Source: Bradyrhizobium sp. JYMT SZCCT0180
GTDB lineage: Bacteria > Pseudomonadota > Alphaproteobacteria > Rhizobiales > Xanthobacteraceae
Direction: 5' to 3'
Length of the DNA stretch: 64,000 bases
Assembly: GCF_018130165.1 (NCBI RefSeq)
Contig: NZ_JAFCLZ010000015.1
Span: forward strand, 155,986 to 219,985
Shown here: positions 9,238 through 17,189 of the stretch, in pieces
Layout of the letters: each line of letters begins with the position of its first letter
Numbering within the stretch: position 1 is the first letter of the stretch
Made by a program: the position numbers and the translations under genes
The notes under the pieces: generated by a model
Told to the model about the DNA's origin: nothing
Seen by the model: only the letters and a program-made list of their open reading frames with translations
Databases searched by the model: none

Positions 9238-9621
9238 TCACGCGTATTTCTGGTCGCGCTCCAGGAGTTCGATGGAAATGCCCTGCGGTCCGCGGATGAA
9301 GCAGATGCGTACGCCGGGCCGGATCGTGGTCGGTGGCTTGGTGAACTCGACGCCCTTGGCCTTGATCTCGGCGGCGACGGCGTCGATGTCCTTTACCGTC
9401 AGCCCGAAATGATCGAGGCCTTGATACGGCGTCACCGGCGGGGTGTTGACGCCGTCTCCGGCCGCAACCGGGGCGATGAAGACGTTGGCGCCGCCGAGCT
9501 TGACGTCGATCCTGCCCGGGCCGCGGACGATCTCGCCGCCCAAAATATCGGCAAGCCAGGCCGCGGTCGCTTCCGGATCGGGACTGCGCAAATGGACATG
9601 GTCCCAAGTTACTGTCGGCAT
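9238..9621 (-). CDS. VOC (glyoxalase/bleomycin resistance) family protein
   Basis: A 127-residue vicinal-oxygen-chelate protein with two beta-alpha-beta-beta-beta modules. Metal-ligand candidates are the His of TWDHVHLRSPD (about 6-12), the His of LDHFGLTVKD (about 70-73) and the Glu of GISIELLER near the C-terminus. A GGGGGAGA ribosome site precedes the ATG. Members include glyoxalase I, extradiol dioxygenases and resistance proteins; the neighbours do not choose between them. Confidence 0.85.
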   Translation of the reverse strand: MPTVTWDHVHLRSPDPEATAAWLADILGGEIVRGPGRIDVKLGGANVFIAPVAAGDGVNTPPVTPYQGLDHFGLTVKDIDAVAAEIKAKGVEFTKPPTTIRPGVRICFIRGPQGISIELLERDQKYA

Positions 9622-9884
9622 ATTCGTCTCCCCCAGGCGTCTTCGCCGCTAGTATTGCAGCGCCGCCAATCTAGCGGTCGGCCGCCCGCAATTCCATCCC
9701 CTGTCGTGCGCCCGTGCGGCCGCAAAATTGTCGAGCCTGCGTGCAACCATTCTGGCCGTGGGTGATTATTGAGCTAGCGGCGGAACCGTACAGCGGCAGT
9801 CGTGTGAGAGGCCGTACGGTGTAACGCCCGTGGGGCCTTTTTCATGTGCGGGCGCGGCGACCGATATCGCCGCCGGGTGAGGGC
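9622..9884. other. Intergenic region between divergent genes, no gene seen
   Basis: This stretch separates the VOC gene (minus) from the membrane-anchored protein at 9885 (plus). It holds no convincing reading frame. A weak hairpin (AGGCC ... GGGCCTTTTT, about 9810-9840) reads towards the plus-strand gene and could be an attenuator or a remnant terminator. Confidence 0.4.
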
Positions 9885-10460
9885 ATGGCCATGATGATCG
9901 CTGGACGGTCGCTCGGAGCCCCGCAAGCACGACTGCTCGCTTTGCCGGCCATCGCACTCGTGGGATGCACGATATGGATGATGCTTCCGGGGCCAGGCGA
10001 CGCCGAGGGCTACGCCGCAGCAGAACCTTCCCCGACCATCTACGCGCAGAATGTATCCCTGGTTGAAGATGGGGCGGTTCCCGCCGCGACTTCCCTGGCA
10101 AATCCGGACCAGATGGCGACGCCCGCCGCGGTGACCGCACCGTTGTCGATTGCGCCGGAATCGAAGTCGCCGATCGAGGGTTTGAGGATTTCCTCGCAAT
10201 CATGGCGAAGGGGCGGCCTCGGCTCGAAGGCGCTCGTGACCTTCACGCTGCGAAACGCCAATGATTATCCGGTGAAGGACGTCGAAATCGCCTGTGCCTT
10301 TACCCGCAGGGACGGCAGCCATTTGACCGACCGGCGGCGGGTGATCCCGGACACCGTGAACACCAGGAGCCGGAAGCACTATTCAGGTGTGCTGGTCGGC
10401 TTCGTCAATGTTAACGCAAACAAGGCGAAATGTTCGCTGGTGACGGCAAGTCGAACTTAA
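9885..10460 (+). CDS. Exported or membrane-anchored protein of unknown function
   Basis: A 191-residue protein. One hydrophobic helix (about residues 17-36, ARLLALPAIALVGCTIWMMLP) is followed by an Ala/Pro-rich spacer and a C-terminal beta-rich domain with SKALVTFTLRNANDYPVKDVEIACAFTRRDG and a second Cys in ANKAKCSLVTA. The C-terminal part reads like an FxLyD-type or immunoglobulin-like extracellular domain (ALVTFTLRNANDYPVKDVEI), but this is only a fold-level impression. ATG 9885 is preferred over GTG 9846 because GTGAGGG sits just upstream. Confidence 0.6.
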   Translation: MAMMIAGRSLGAPQARLLALPAIALVGCTIWMMLPGPGDAEGYAAAEPSPTIYAQNVSLVEDGAVPAATSLANPDQMATPAAVTAPLSIAPESKSPIEGLRISSQSWRRGGLGSKALVTFTLRNANDYPVKDVEIACAFTRRDGSHLTDRRRVIPDTVNTRSRKHYSGVLVGFVNVNANKAKCSLVTASRT

Positions 10461-10540
10461 AGTCGAACTTAGCCCCTGCGAAACCCAACCTTGCGAACCC
10501 GAAAATGTGATCGCCGCCGTTGAACCTTGGGGATGCCCCA

Positions 10541-10565
10541 GGAACTAATGACCATATCTCCAGTT
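10541..10565 (+). promoter_or_regulatory. EcfG (general stress sigma factor) type promoter
   Basis: GGAAC at 10541-10545, sixteen bases, then AGTT at 10562-10565. This fits the alphaproteobacterial EcfG consensus GGAAC-N16/17-CGTT except for the first base of the -10. The predicted transcript start is about 35 bases before the ATG at 10608, in the right orientation. Confidence 0.5.
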
Positions 10566-10607
10566 AGCCGAATGAACCGCGCGAATGGTGCGGGGGGAGC
10601 GACGTCA

Positions 10608-11039
10608 ATGCCCGTAGCGCGTTATTTCCTCTTTGTCGGCGCAGCGCTGATCGCGCTGTTGTTCGCGCTCGATGCCTTTGCCCCGCAACAGGTCGCCGTG
10701 GCCAGCAATTCGGCAGGCTCGATCGACAAGACCGTGGTGCGGATCCGTTCCGACCAGAAACCGCCGGAACGCGTGGTTTATGACATGAGCCTTCCCACCA
10801 TTGTTCCGCCGGCTGTGACCACCCAGGTTGCAGCAGCTCCCGCTGCGCCGATTGCCGATGCGCAGGCTCGGGTGCGTGACACCTTTGCCCAGTTCGTACC
10901 GGCTGAAGCCAAGAAGGTTGAGCCGCAGGCTCCGCGCAAGCGCAAGGTCGCCAAGGCTCGCTCGGTTCACCCGTCGCCGATGCGCGTCGCCCAGCAGCAG
11001 CACTTTGGCTTTGGCTTCTTCGGGAACAACACCTGGTAG
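10608..11039 (+). CDS. Small membrane-anchored basic protein of unknown function
   Basis: A 143-residue protein starting MPVARYFLFVGAALIALLFALDAF, a single N-terminal membrane segment. It continues with a low-complexity Ala/Val/Pro region, a basic stretch KKVEPQAPRKRKVAKARS (about 105-122) and a Gln/Phe/Gly tail HFGFGFFGNNTW. ATG 10608 is chosen over upstream in-frame starts because a GGGGGGAG ribosome site precedes it and translation from it begins directly with the membrane helix. The EcfG-type promoter upstream suggests a general-stress envelope role. No family was recognised. Confidence 0.7.
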   Translation: MPVARYFLFVGAALIALLFALDAFAPQQVAVASNSAGSIDKTVVRIRSDQKPPERVVYDMSLPTIVPPAVTTQVAAAPAAPIADAQARVRDTFAQFVPAEAKKVEPQAPRKRKVAKARSVHPSPMRVAQQQHFGFGFFGNNTW

Positions 11040-11095
11040 GGTAGGGACCTAGCCGGTTGCGAGTTCGGCCGCCTTCGGGCCGACCGGCTTGACGG

Positions 11096-11494
11096 TTACC
11101 GTGGCAACTGCGGAAGCTTGTCGACAAACTTGTTGAAACAGGTCAGCCGCTCGTCTTCTTCCTTCACGAAACGGCATTCACTGACAGTCTTGGCGGCCGC
11201 CGGCTTGGGTTTCGGCTGCGGCGCATAGACGGCGTCGTAGCAGGTCAGGCGTTCCTTGGTCGCGTCGTCGATATCCTGACACGCCTGCAGTTTCTGGGCG
11301 GGAGACAGGGGCTTGGCGGGCGCCGCCTTTGCCGACTTCTTCTCGGCTGGAGGCTTTTTCGGCCCGACCTGCACCAGCGGTTTGCCGCCAACGGTCGGAG
11401 GAGAGGCCGGGTTGGCGGGGGCGGGCGTAGCCGTTCCCTGAGCAAAGGCTGCGGCCGGATAGAGGATCGCCAGCGCCAGGATCATCTTTCTCAT
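11096..11494 (-). CDS. Secreted protein with two C-x-RLxC(Y/F) repeats
   Basis: A 132-residue exported protein. Residues 1-19 form a signal peptide cleaved after AFA. A Pro/Ala/Lys-rich linker follows, then two short repeats: QACQDIDDATKERLTCYDAVY (about 69-89) and SECRFVKEEDERLTCFNKFV (about 105-124). Each repeat has a Cys pair that could form a disulphide in the periplasm. The C-x-i-x-D-x-x-RLxCYD pattern also occurs in periplasmic proteins such as the type VI-associated VasI/ImpJ neighbours, but no secretion genes are nearby, so no function is assigned. Confidence 0.7.
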   Translation of the reverse strand: MRKMILALAILYPAAAFAQGTATPAPANPASPPTVGGKPLVQVGPKKPPAEKKSAKAAPAKPLSPAQKLQACQDIDDATKERLTCYDAVYAPQPKPKPAAAKTVSECRFVKEEDERLTCFNKFVDKLPQLPR

Positions 11495-11544
11495 GTCAAT
11501 CGCTCTCGAATGCGTGGTTTGCCGGCGTGGCCTCAGCCCCGAAA

Positions 11545-11621
11545 TGGCGCACTCGGAGAGATTCGAACTCCCGACCCTCGGAATCGAAATCCGATGCTCT
11601 ATCCAGCTGAGCTACGAGTGC
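11545..11621 (-). tRNA. tRNA-Arg (anticodon TCG), CCA encoded
   Basis: Read on the minus strand, the acceptor stem GCACTCG pairs with CGAGTGC. The D arm is GCTCAGCTGGATAGAGC, the anticodon stem TCGGA/TCCGA encloses the loop TTTCGAT, and the T loop TTCGAAT is closed by GGGAG/CTCTC. The anticodon TCG reads CGA codons. The discriminator G and terminal CCA are encoded (11548-11545). Total 77 bases. Confidence 0.95.
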
Positions 11622-11674
11622 CTGTAGCCCGCCCGATTATCAGACTTGTCCGGGCAGGGCCAGCAGCGGAACGT

Positions 11675-11929
11675 TTAGTAACAGGGGTGCCGGCCGCCCT
11701 GGCCGATATAGGCGGCCGCGCCTTGGCGGCAGCGGTTGGTTGAGGGGCCGTCATAATAGGCAAAAGTGCCGGGCTGGAGGCCGGGCCCGTAATTGTGCAG
11801 GTAGCTGATCGGGTAGGGCAACGGCCAGTGCTGGCGGTGGTGCCGGTTGTGGCGGGCGTCCGCCAGGCTCGGCGCCAGGGCCGCGGCAGCAAACAGGGCG
11901 GCGGCGATTAAAAACTTGGCTTTGGGCAT
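11675..11929 (-). CDS. Small secreted His/Tyr-rich protein
   Basis: An 84-residue protein with a clear signal peptide (MPKAKFLIAAALFAAAALAP, cleavage near ADA at 22-24). The mature part of about 60 residues is rich in His, Arg and Tyr: RHNRHHRQHWPLPYP, then HNYGPGLQPGTFAYYDGP, and two Cys (RCRQG, HPCY) that may pair. The start has a GGAGAATC site upstream. No family was recognised; the His cluster could bind metal. The gene sits beside the tRNA-Arg gene. Confidence 0.6.
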   Translation of the reverse strand: MPKAKFLIAAALFAAAALAPSLADARHNRHHRQHWPLPYPISYLHNYGPGLQPGTFAYYDGPSTNRCRQGAAAYIGQGGRHPCY

Positions 11930-12173
11930 TTTGATTCTCCGGAAGATCCCACCTGGAAACTAGACTTTTTTGGCCGTTCCGGGGGCCATTTTACGCAAAA
12001 CGACGGGAAAAGCTCCGGAAAAGCTTGGGAAAATTGGCGGAAGCTTGCCTATTTTTGGCCCCTAAGGGATGCTTAACGAAATCCCAACACAGTCCGGCCA
12101 AGGTTCTGCGGTGTGGTCCGGGCTTCAAGGGCCACCCTCCGCTTTGACAAGGCTATCCGGTTCCCGATCGACC

Positions 12174-12620
12174 ATGCGCATCACGTCCCTTGCCCTGTTG
12201 TCTCTCTCGGTTCTGGTCGCGACCCCGGCGCGGGCCGATCTGCACATCACGCGCGACCATGGCGGCTACGTCGAGGAATATAAGGTCAAGTACAAGCGGA
12301 TCCGCGACCGCAAGGAACGCGTCATTATCGACGGCATCTGCAACTCGGCCTGCACACTGGTGTTCGGCATCGTGCCGATGAACAAGATCTGCGTGACGCC
12401 GAAGGCGAGCCTCGGCTTTCACCAGGCCTATTACGACAAGGCCTTCACCTTCGGCATCAAGGTCACGAGCTCCGACGGAACGTCGGACCTGATGTCCTAT
12501 TATCCGGATACCGTGAAGGACTGGATCCGCCGCAATGGCGGGCTCACCACCGAAATGAAGAAGATCAAGAACGGTGGCGAGCTCTGGAAGATCGTCGATC
12601 CCTGTCCGGAAGCGTTTTGA
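12174..12620 (+). CDS. Exported protein with a CxSAC motif (COG3904-like)
   Basis: A 148-residue protein with signal peptide MRITSLALLSLSVLVATPARA (1-21). The core holds RVIIDGICNSACTLVFGIVP (about 50-69) followed by KICVTPKASLGFHQAY. In this family the serine of the N-S-A-C motif sits where ClpP/crotonase-fold hydrolases have their nucleophile, and the histidine of GFHQAY could complete the site. Activity has not been shown for most members. Upstream in-frame starts to 12069 would place a non-signal stretch before the signal peptide, so ATG 12174 is preferred. Confidence 0.7.
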   Translation: MRITSLALLSLSVLVATPARADLHITRDHGGYVEEYKVKYKRIRDRKERVIIDGICNSACTLVFGIVPMNKICVTPKASLGFHQAYYDKAFTFGIKVTSSDGTSDLMSYYPDTVKDWIRRNGGLTTEMKKIKNGGELWKIVDPCPEAF

Positions 12621-12664
12621 GCCGGGCGCAATCGCGCCGGCTCTGCGTCGTTTCCCCCTAAAAC

Positions 12665-12768
12665 GTCACCCACATGCGTGATCGTCGGGTCGATCTGGAT
12701 CTTTGCCGCTGCATGTACCAGTCGACGATCTTCGGCACGTCGGTGCGGCCGCGCGCGCCGCCGAACGC
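12665..12768 (-). pseudogene. Fragment of class III alcohol dehydrogenase (frmA/adhC type)
   Basis: Read on the minus strand, about 12767 to 12705 encodes AFGGARGRTDVPKIVDWYMQ, closely matching the C-terminal region of S-(hydroxymethyl)glutathione dehydrogenase. After one extra base in GGCAAAGATCCAG the homology continues in another frame as IQIDPTITHV. No start, N-terminal cofactor domain or zinc ligands are present, so this is a decayed remnant of roughly 35 codons. It lies in the 210-bp gap between the CxSAC protein and an EamA exporter. Confidence 0.65.
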
Positions 12769-12830
12769 AGCGCGACGGACCCGATCAGTCCTTGCCGCAT
12801 GGCGTATGATCGGGCACTACGCTTCCGCAA

Positions 12831-13706
12831 ATGAACCGTGACCTTGAAGATCTTGCCGCGCGGGCGGCGCCGGCGATTTTCGTCGTGCTGTGGAGCACCG
12901 GCTTCATCGCCACCAAATACGTCGTCAACAACGCCGACCCTTTGACCTATCTCGCGATCCGGATGGCGCTGGTGGTCGTCTTGATGGCTGGCATCGTCGC
13001 CATCGCGCGGCCCCGCTGGCCGGATCGGATCGGCATCTTCCACAGCGCCGTCGCCGGCATTCTGGTGCACGGCTTCTATCTCGGCGGCACCGCGATTGCG
13101 ATTGCGCATTCGATCCCCGCGGGGCTGTCCGCGCTGATCCCCGGCCTGCAGCCGATCCTGACCTCGACCATCGCCAACCGCTGGCTCGGCGAGCGCGTCA
13201 CGGCCATTCAATGGGCCGGACTTTTGCTCGGGCTCGCGGGCGTGGTGCTGATCCTGCACAATCGGCCGATGAGCGGCGACGCGGGCTGGGGTTGGCTCGC
13301 TTCCGGCGTGTCGCTGATCAGCATCACGCTCGGCACACTCTACCAGCGGCGGTACTGCAACGCGATCGACTGGCGTGCGGGCAATCTTGTGCAATACATC
13401 GCGGTTACGATCTTCTTCGGCATCGGGGCATGGCTGTTCGAGAACAATGTGGTGCATTGGACCACGGAGTTCGTGCTCGCGCTGAGCTGGCTGGTCGTGG
13501 TGCTGTCGATCGGATCGATCGGGTTGTTGTACTGGCTGATCCGCCGCTCGGCCGCGACGTCGGTGGCGAGCCTGTTCTATCTGGTGCCGGCGGTGACGGC
13601 GCTGATGGCCTATGTGCTGTTCGGCGAGCAGCTCGATGGAATCGCGATCGTCGGAATGACCGCGTGCGCGGCCGCGGTGTTTCTGGTCAACCGGCGCACC
13701 CCCTAG
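12831..13706 (+). CDS. DMT/EamA family transporter
   Basis: A second drug/metabolite exporter, 291 residues with about ten membrane helices in two EamA halves. Signatures are PAIFVVLWSTGFIATKYVV near the N-terminus, the half-way GLQPILTSTIANRWLGERV, and VASLFYLVPAVTALMAYVLFGEQ near the end. The protein reads in full from ATG 12831. It converges on the photolyase gene with one base between stop codons. It is a distant paralogue of the transporter at 3264. Substrate unknown. Confidence 0.88.
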   Translation: MNRDLEDLAARAAPAIFVVLWSTGFIATKYVVNNADPLTYLAIRMALVVVLMAGIVAIARPRWPDRIGIFHSAVAGILVHGFYLGGTAIAIAHSIPAGLSALIPGLQPILTSTIANRWLGERVTAIQWAGLLLGLAGVVLILHNRPMSGDAGWGWLASGVSLISITLGTLYQRRYCNAIDWRAGNLVQYIAVTIFFGIGAWLFENNVVHWTTEFVLALSWLVVVLSIGSIGLLYWLIRRSAATSVASLFYLVPAVTALMAYVLFGEQLDGIAIVGMTACAAAVFLVNRRTP

Positions 13707-13707
13707 T

Positions 13708-15147
13708 TCAGCCGTTGCGAATACTCGCATAGGCCGCGAGCGCGCGTTCACGACCAACCCTGTGATCGATGATCGGCCGCGGATAGGTTTTGCCGAGTTC
13801 GATGCCGGCGCTTGCCAGTTCGAGCGGTGTCGCGCTCCAGGGTTGATGGATCAAATTGTCAGGCAGTTGCTTCAGCTCCGGCACCCAGCGCCTGACGTAG
13901 ACGCCATCGGGATCGAACTTCTCGCCCTGCAGGATCGGATTGAAGACGCGGAAGTAGGGCGCGGCATCGGCGCCGCAGCCGGCGACCCACTGCCAGTTGG
14001 CCGGATTGCTGCCGGCATCGGCATCGACAAGCGTGTCCCAGAACCATTGCTCGCCCTCGCGCCAGTCGATCAAGAGATGCTTGACGAGGAACGAGGCCAC
14101 CACCATCCGCACACGGTTGTGCATCACGCCGGTGTGCCAGAGTTCGCGCATGCCGGCGTCGACGATGGGATATCCGGTATGCCCGCGCTGCCAGGCGCGC
14201 AAGCCCTTGGTATCACGCTTCCAGGGAAACGCGTCGAACGATGCCTGCAGATTGCGCGTTGCGAGATCCGGCACGTCGTGGAGCAGATGACGGCAGAATT
14301 CACGCCAGCCGAGTTCGCTGAGGAATTTATCGATATCGGATGACAGGCGAGGGTGCTCGGCGGCGGCAAACTTTGCGGCGTACCAGATCTGACGCGGGCT
14401 GATCTCGCCGAAGCGAAGATGCGGCGAGAGAAGCGAGGTGCCCTCGCGGTCGGGGCGGTCGCGATCACCGGAATAGCCGGCGATACTGCCGGCGAGGAAG
14501 GCCTTGAGCCGCGCCTGCGCCGCGGCTTCGCCGGGCCGCCAGTTTTCGCGCAAGCCGCCGGCCCAATCGGGGCGGCTGGGTTCGAGGTGCCAGTCTTCGA
14601 GCGCATCGCCGGCGATATCGGATACGCCGTTCAGCTTCTTCGGCGCCGGCAGCGGCTTTGGCGGATCGCCGAGGGATTGCACCCGCCGCCAGAACGGCGT
14701 GAACACCCGCAGGCCGCGGTTCTCCTTGTTGCGGATCTGGCTCGGCGCCACCAGCAGGTCGCCTGGAAATCTGTGAGTGGCAACATCACCGAGTGCCGCC
14801 GCGACCTGGTCCGCCTCCCGCTGGCGGGGCGCCTGTGCAATCTCGTTCCAATAGACGGCGCCGGCATCGACCTCGCGCGCGAGGGCGGCAATGACCGTGG
14901 AGGCCGCCCCTCGGCGCAATACGAGGGACGCGCCCCGATCCTGGAGGCTCTCCTGCAATGCGCGCAGTGACTGTGCCAGCCACCAGCGGGCAGCACCTCC
15001 GAGCGGATGAATGCCCGGCGTCCTCTCGTCGAGCACGAAAATGCATACAACCGGCGCTTGTGCTTTGGCGGCCGTATGCAGGGCGGCATGGTCCGAAAGG
15101 CGGAGGTCGTCGCGGTACCAGACGATGGCCGGGCGAGGACTCGTCAT
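13708..15147 (-). CDS. phrB: Deoxyribodipyrimidine photolyase (class I CPD)
   Basis: Light-driven DNA repair flavoenzyme that splits cyclobutane pyrimidine dimers; 479 residues, the normal length. The N-terminal alpha/beta domain begins PAIVWYRDDLRLSDHAAL and would bind the antenna cofactor. The FAD domain holds the diagnostic WHTGVMHNRVRMVVASFLVKHLL, then WFWDTLVDADAGSNPANWQWVAGCGAD, including the Asn and Trp residues around flavin. It has a short divergent region of 109 bp with the chemoreceptor gene. Photolyases are often stress induced, but no EcfG site was found here. Confidence 0.95.
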   Translation of the reverse strand: MTSPRPAIVWYRDDLRLSDHAALHTAAKAQAPVVCIFVLDERTPGIHPLGGAARWWLAQSLRALQESLQDRGASLVLRRGAASTVIAALAREVDAGAVYWNEIAQAPRQREADQVAAALGDVATHRFPGDLLVAPSQIRNKENRGLRVFTPFWRRVQSLGDPPKPLPAPKKLNGVSDIAGDALEDWHLEPSRPDWAGGLRENWRPGEAAAQARLKAFLAGSIAGYSGDRDRPDREGTSLLSPHLRFGEISPRQIWYAAKFAAAEHPRLSSDIDKFLSELGWREFCRHLLHDVPDLATRNLQASFDAFPWKRDTKGLRAWQRGHTGYPIVDAGMRELWHTGVMHNRVRMVVASFLVKHLLIDWREGEQWFWDTLVDADAGSNPANWQWVAGCGADAAPYFRVFNPILQGEKFDPDGVYVRRWVPELKQLPDNLIHQPWSATPLELASAGIELGKTYPRPIIDHRVGRERALAAYASIRNG

Positions 15148-15256
15148 GCGCGCATCAGTTTCATCAAATTCCTGAGCCTTTGCCTAGGGTTGCAGTCATT
15201 AATGCGATCGTAAGCAAGAACCGTCAAATTGAGCCCGATTTTGGGGAAAATTGCAC

Positions 15257-16993
15257 ATGTCCTTGCCGTCGTTCGGAAAACTCCTGCCGTCGCTGAAACT
15301 TCGTCTCGGCACCAAGGCGGTCATTTCCGCCGTTCTCCTGATTGCGGTGAATACCGCGCTGGTTGTAGGCGCGGCCTATTGGTCGCTCAACTCTGAGTTC
15401 GGTGACCGGGCGCTTCGCGACATCGAGGTCAATCTGCGCACCCTGGCGCTGTCCTTTGCCGAGACCTATCCCGACGCCAAGATCACGCTGAAGGACGGCC
15501 TGGTCGCCAAGGCCGAAGCGGCGAAGATGCCCGAATTCAAGGACCACGCGATCGTCGATCGCTCGGTCGGCTATGTCGGCGGCAACGCGACGCTGTTCGT
15601 CTATGACGAGGCCAGCAACCAGTTCGTCCGCCGCTCCACCAACGTGAAGAAGGAAAACGGCGACCGCGCCGTCGGCACCCAGCTTGCGCCCGACCATCCG
15701 GGACAGCCGATCCTGCGTCGCGGCGAGGCCTATAAGGGGCCGGCCACGCTGTTCGGCAAGACGTTCATGACGGCCTATTATCCGATTGCGAATTCGACCG
15801 GAAAGGTGATCGGCGTTCTCTATGTCGGAATTCCGATGGCGCAATTCGAAACCATGCTCGCGGAGGCTATTCGCGACATGGCGATCGCGGCGGCCATAGC
15901 AGCGCTTCTGGTCATGTTGCTGACGATGCTGATCGTACGCCGCGTCACCAAGCCGCTGACCTCGGTCACGGCGACGCTGACGGCCATCGCCAACGGTAAC
16001 AGCGACGTCGAGGTCGGTCATCACGAACGCATGGACGAGATCGGCGAGATCGCGCGCACGGTCGCGGTGTTCAAGAACAACTCGCTCGAGCGCCGCCGGC
16101 TTCGCGACGAACAGACCGCGGCCGCTTCTGCCGCCGTCGAACAGCGCAAGGCCGAACTGCGCGGGTTCGTCGACGAGTTCCAGACCAGCGTCGGCGGCAT
16201 CCTCGACAAGGTGCTGAACTCCTCGGGTGAATTCGAGCGCGTGGCCAAGCAACTCACCGAGACCGCGCGGACTACCGCCGGGCTTTCGGGTCAGTCGGCG
16301 GGCGCGTCGGAGACCGCCTCCGAGCATGTCCGCACCGCAGCAATTGCTTCCGATGAACTCTCCAACTCGATTGCCGAGATCACCCGCCGCGTCCAGGAAT
16401 CGAACGGGATCGCGGCCGACGCCGTCAAGCAGGCCGCGGATACCGACCAGCGCATCAACGAGTTGTCGGAGGCGGGCGCGCGGATCGGCGACGTGGTGAA
16501 GCTGATCACTTCGATCGCCGAGCAGACCAATCTTCTGGCGCTCAACGCGACCATCGAGGCCGCCCGCGCCGGCGATGCCGGCCGCGGGTTTGCCGTGGTG
16601 GCCCAGGAGGTCAAGAGCCTCGCCGGCCAGACCGCCAAGGCCACCGAGGAGATCTCGAGTCAGATCGGCAGCATGCAGCTTGCGACCGAAGAGTCGGTCA
16701 GCGCGATCAAGGCGATTGGCCAGACCATCGAGCGCATCAGCGATATCGCGACCTCGATTTCGGCCGCGGTCGAGCAACAGCGCGGTGCGACGGCGAACAT
16801 CGCCCAGAGCGTGCGGGCCGCCGCGAGCGGGACCGCCGACGTCGCCGTCAACATCCGCAACGCCGCGCAGGGCGCGGGTGAGACCGGCGAGACCTCCAAC
16901 CGCATGTTTGCCTCGGCGCAGGCGCTGTCGGGCGAGAGCCTGCACCTGAAGGCCGAGGTCGAGAAGTTCCTGGACCGCGTTCGCGCGGCCTGA
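15257..16993 (+). CDS. Methyl-accepting chemotaxis protein with periplasmic Cache sensor
   Basis: Chemoreceptor of 578 residues. TM1 (about 20-40), a periplasmic Cache_3-type domain (about 45-200; YVGGNATLFVYDEASNQFVRRSTNV and GKVIGVLYVGIPM are typical), TM2 (about 210-232), HAMP (about 233-285) and a C-terminal signalling hairpin. The CheA/CheW contact tip reads SIAEQTNLLALNATIEAARAGDAGRGFAVVAQEVKSLA. There is no CheR-binding pentapeptide at the C-terminus. A TTG two codons earlier is possible; ATG 15257 fits the GGGG ribosome site better. The receptor is encoded alone, away from che genes. Confidence 0.92.
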   Translation: MSLPSFGKLLPSLKLRLGTKAVISAVLLIAVNTALVVGAAYWSLNSEFGDRALRDIEVNLRTLALSFAETYPDAKITLKDGLVAKAEAAKMPEFKDHAIVDRSVGYVGGNATLFVYDEASNQFVRRSTNVKKENGDRAVGTQLAPDHPGQPILRRGEAYKGPATLFGKTFMTAYYPIANSTGKVIGVLYVGIPMAQFETMLAEAIRDMAIAAAIAALLVMLLTMLIVRRVTKPLTSVTATLTAIANGNSDVEVGHHERMDEIGEIARTVAVFKNNSLERRRLRDEQTAAASAAVEQRKAELRGFVDEFQTSVGGILDKVLNSSGEFERVAKQLTETARTTAGLSGQSAGASETASEHVRTAAIASDELSNSIAEITRRVQESNGIAADAVKQAADTDQRINELSEAGARIGDVVKLITSIAEQTNLLALNATIEAARAGDAGRGFAVVAQEVKSLAGQTAKATEEISSQIGSMQLATEESVSAIKAIGQTIERISDIATSISAAVEQQRGATANIAQSVRAAASGTADVAVNIRNAAQGAGETGETSNRMFASAQALSGESLHLKAEVEKFLDRVRAA

Positions 16994-17041
16994 TCGCGGA
17001 CTCAACCGGCGGTCAAAGGCCAGAGTTCGTCATTCCGGGAT

Positions 17042-17120
17042 GGTGCGTAAGCACCAGACCTCAGGTGCGCAATTGCGCACCGGGGAATCTCGAGGTCCCC
17101 CGATGCGCAATTGCGCATCG
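17042..17120. repeat. Intergenic repeat with two perfect palindromes
   Basis: Between the chemoreceptor and peroxiredoxin genes (convergent) lie GGTGCGCAATTGCGCACC (17064-17081) and CGATGCGCAATTGCGCATCG (17101-17120), both perfect palindromes, joined by CGGGGAATCTCGAGGTCC. An imperfect GGTGCGTAAGCACC (17042-17055) precedes them. Repeats of this type recur between genes in Bradyrhizobium (recalled). Here they may serve as a bidirectional 3' end. Confidence 0.75.
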
Positions 17121-17189
17121 GAGGTTCGTTTCGCGCCCCCAGCGACAAGCGCTAACGCGCTTGCGCGGGGATGACGCGTCTTCGGCGCG

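Noticed and set aside
11545..11621. tRNA-Arg as a possible integration site for a mobile island
   Set aside because: No integrase, no repeat of the tRNA 3' end was noticed downstream, and the flanking genes look chromosomal.
11951..11980. GGAAC and GTTT on the minus strand before the His/Tyr-rich protein as an EcfG promoter
   Set aside because: The spacing is 14-15 bases rather than 16-17.
15224..17005. Long open frame on the minus strand opposite the chemoreceptor (593 codons)
   Set aside because: Low-complexity Gly/Arg/Leu/Asp text with no domain; a by-product of high third-position GC in the chemoreceptor gene.
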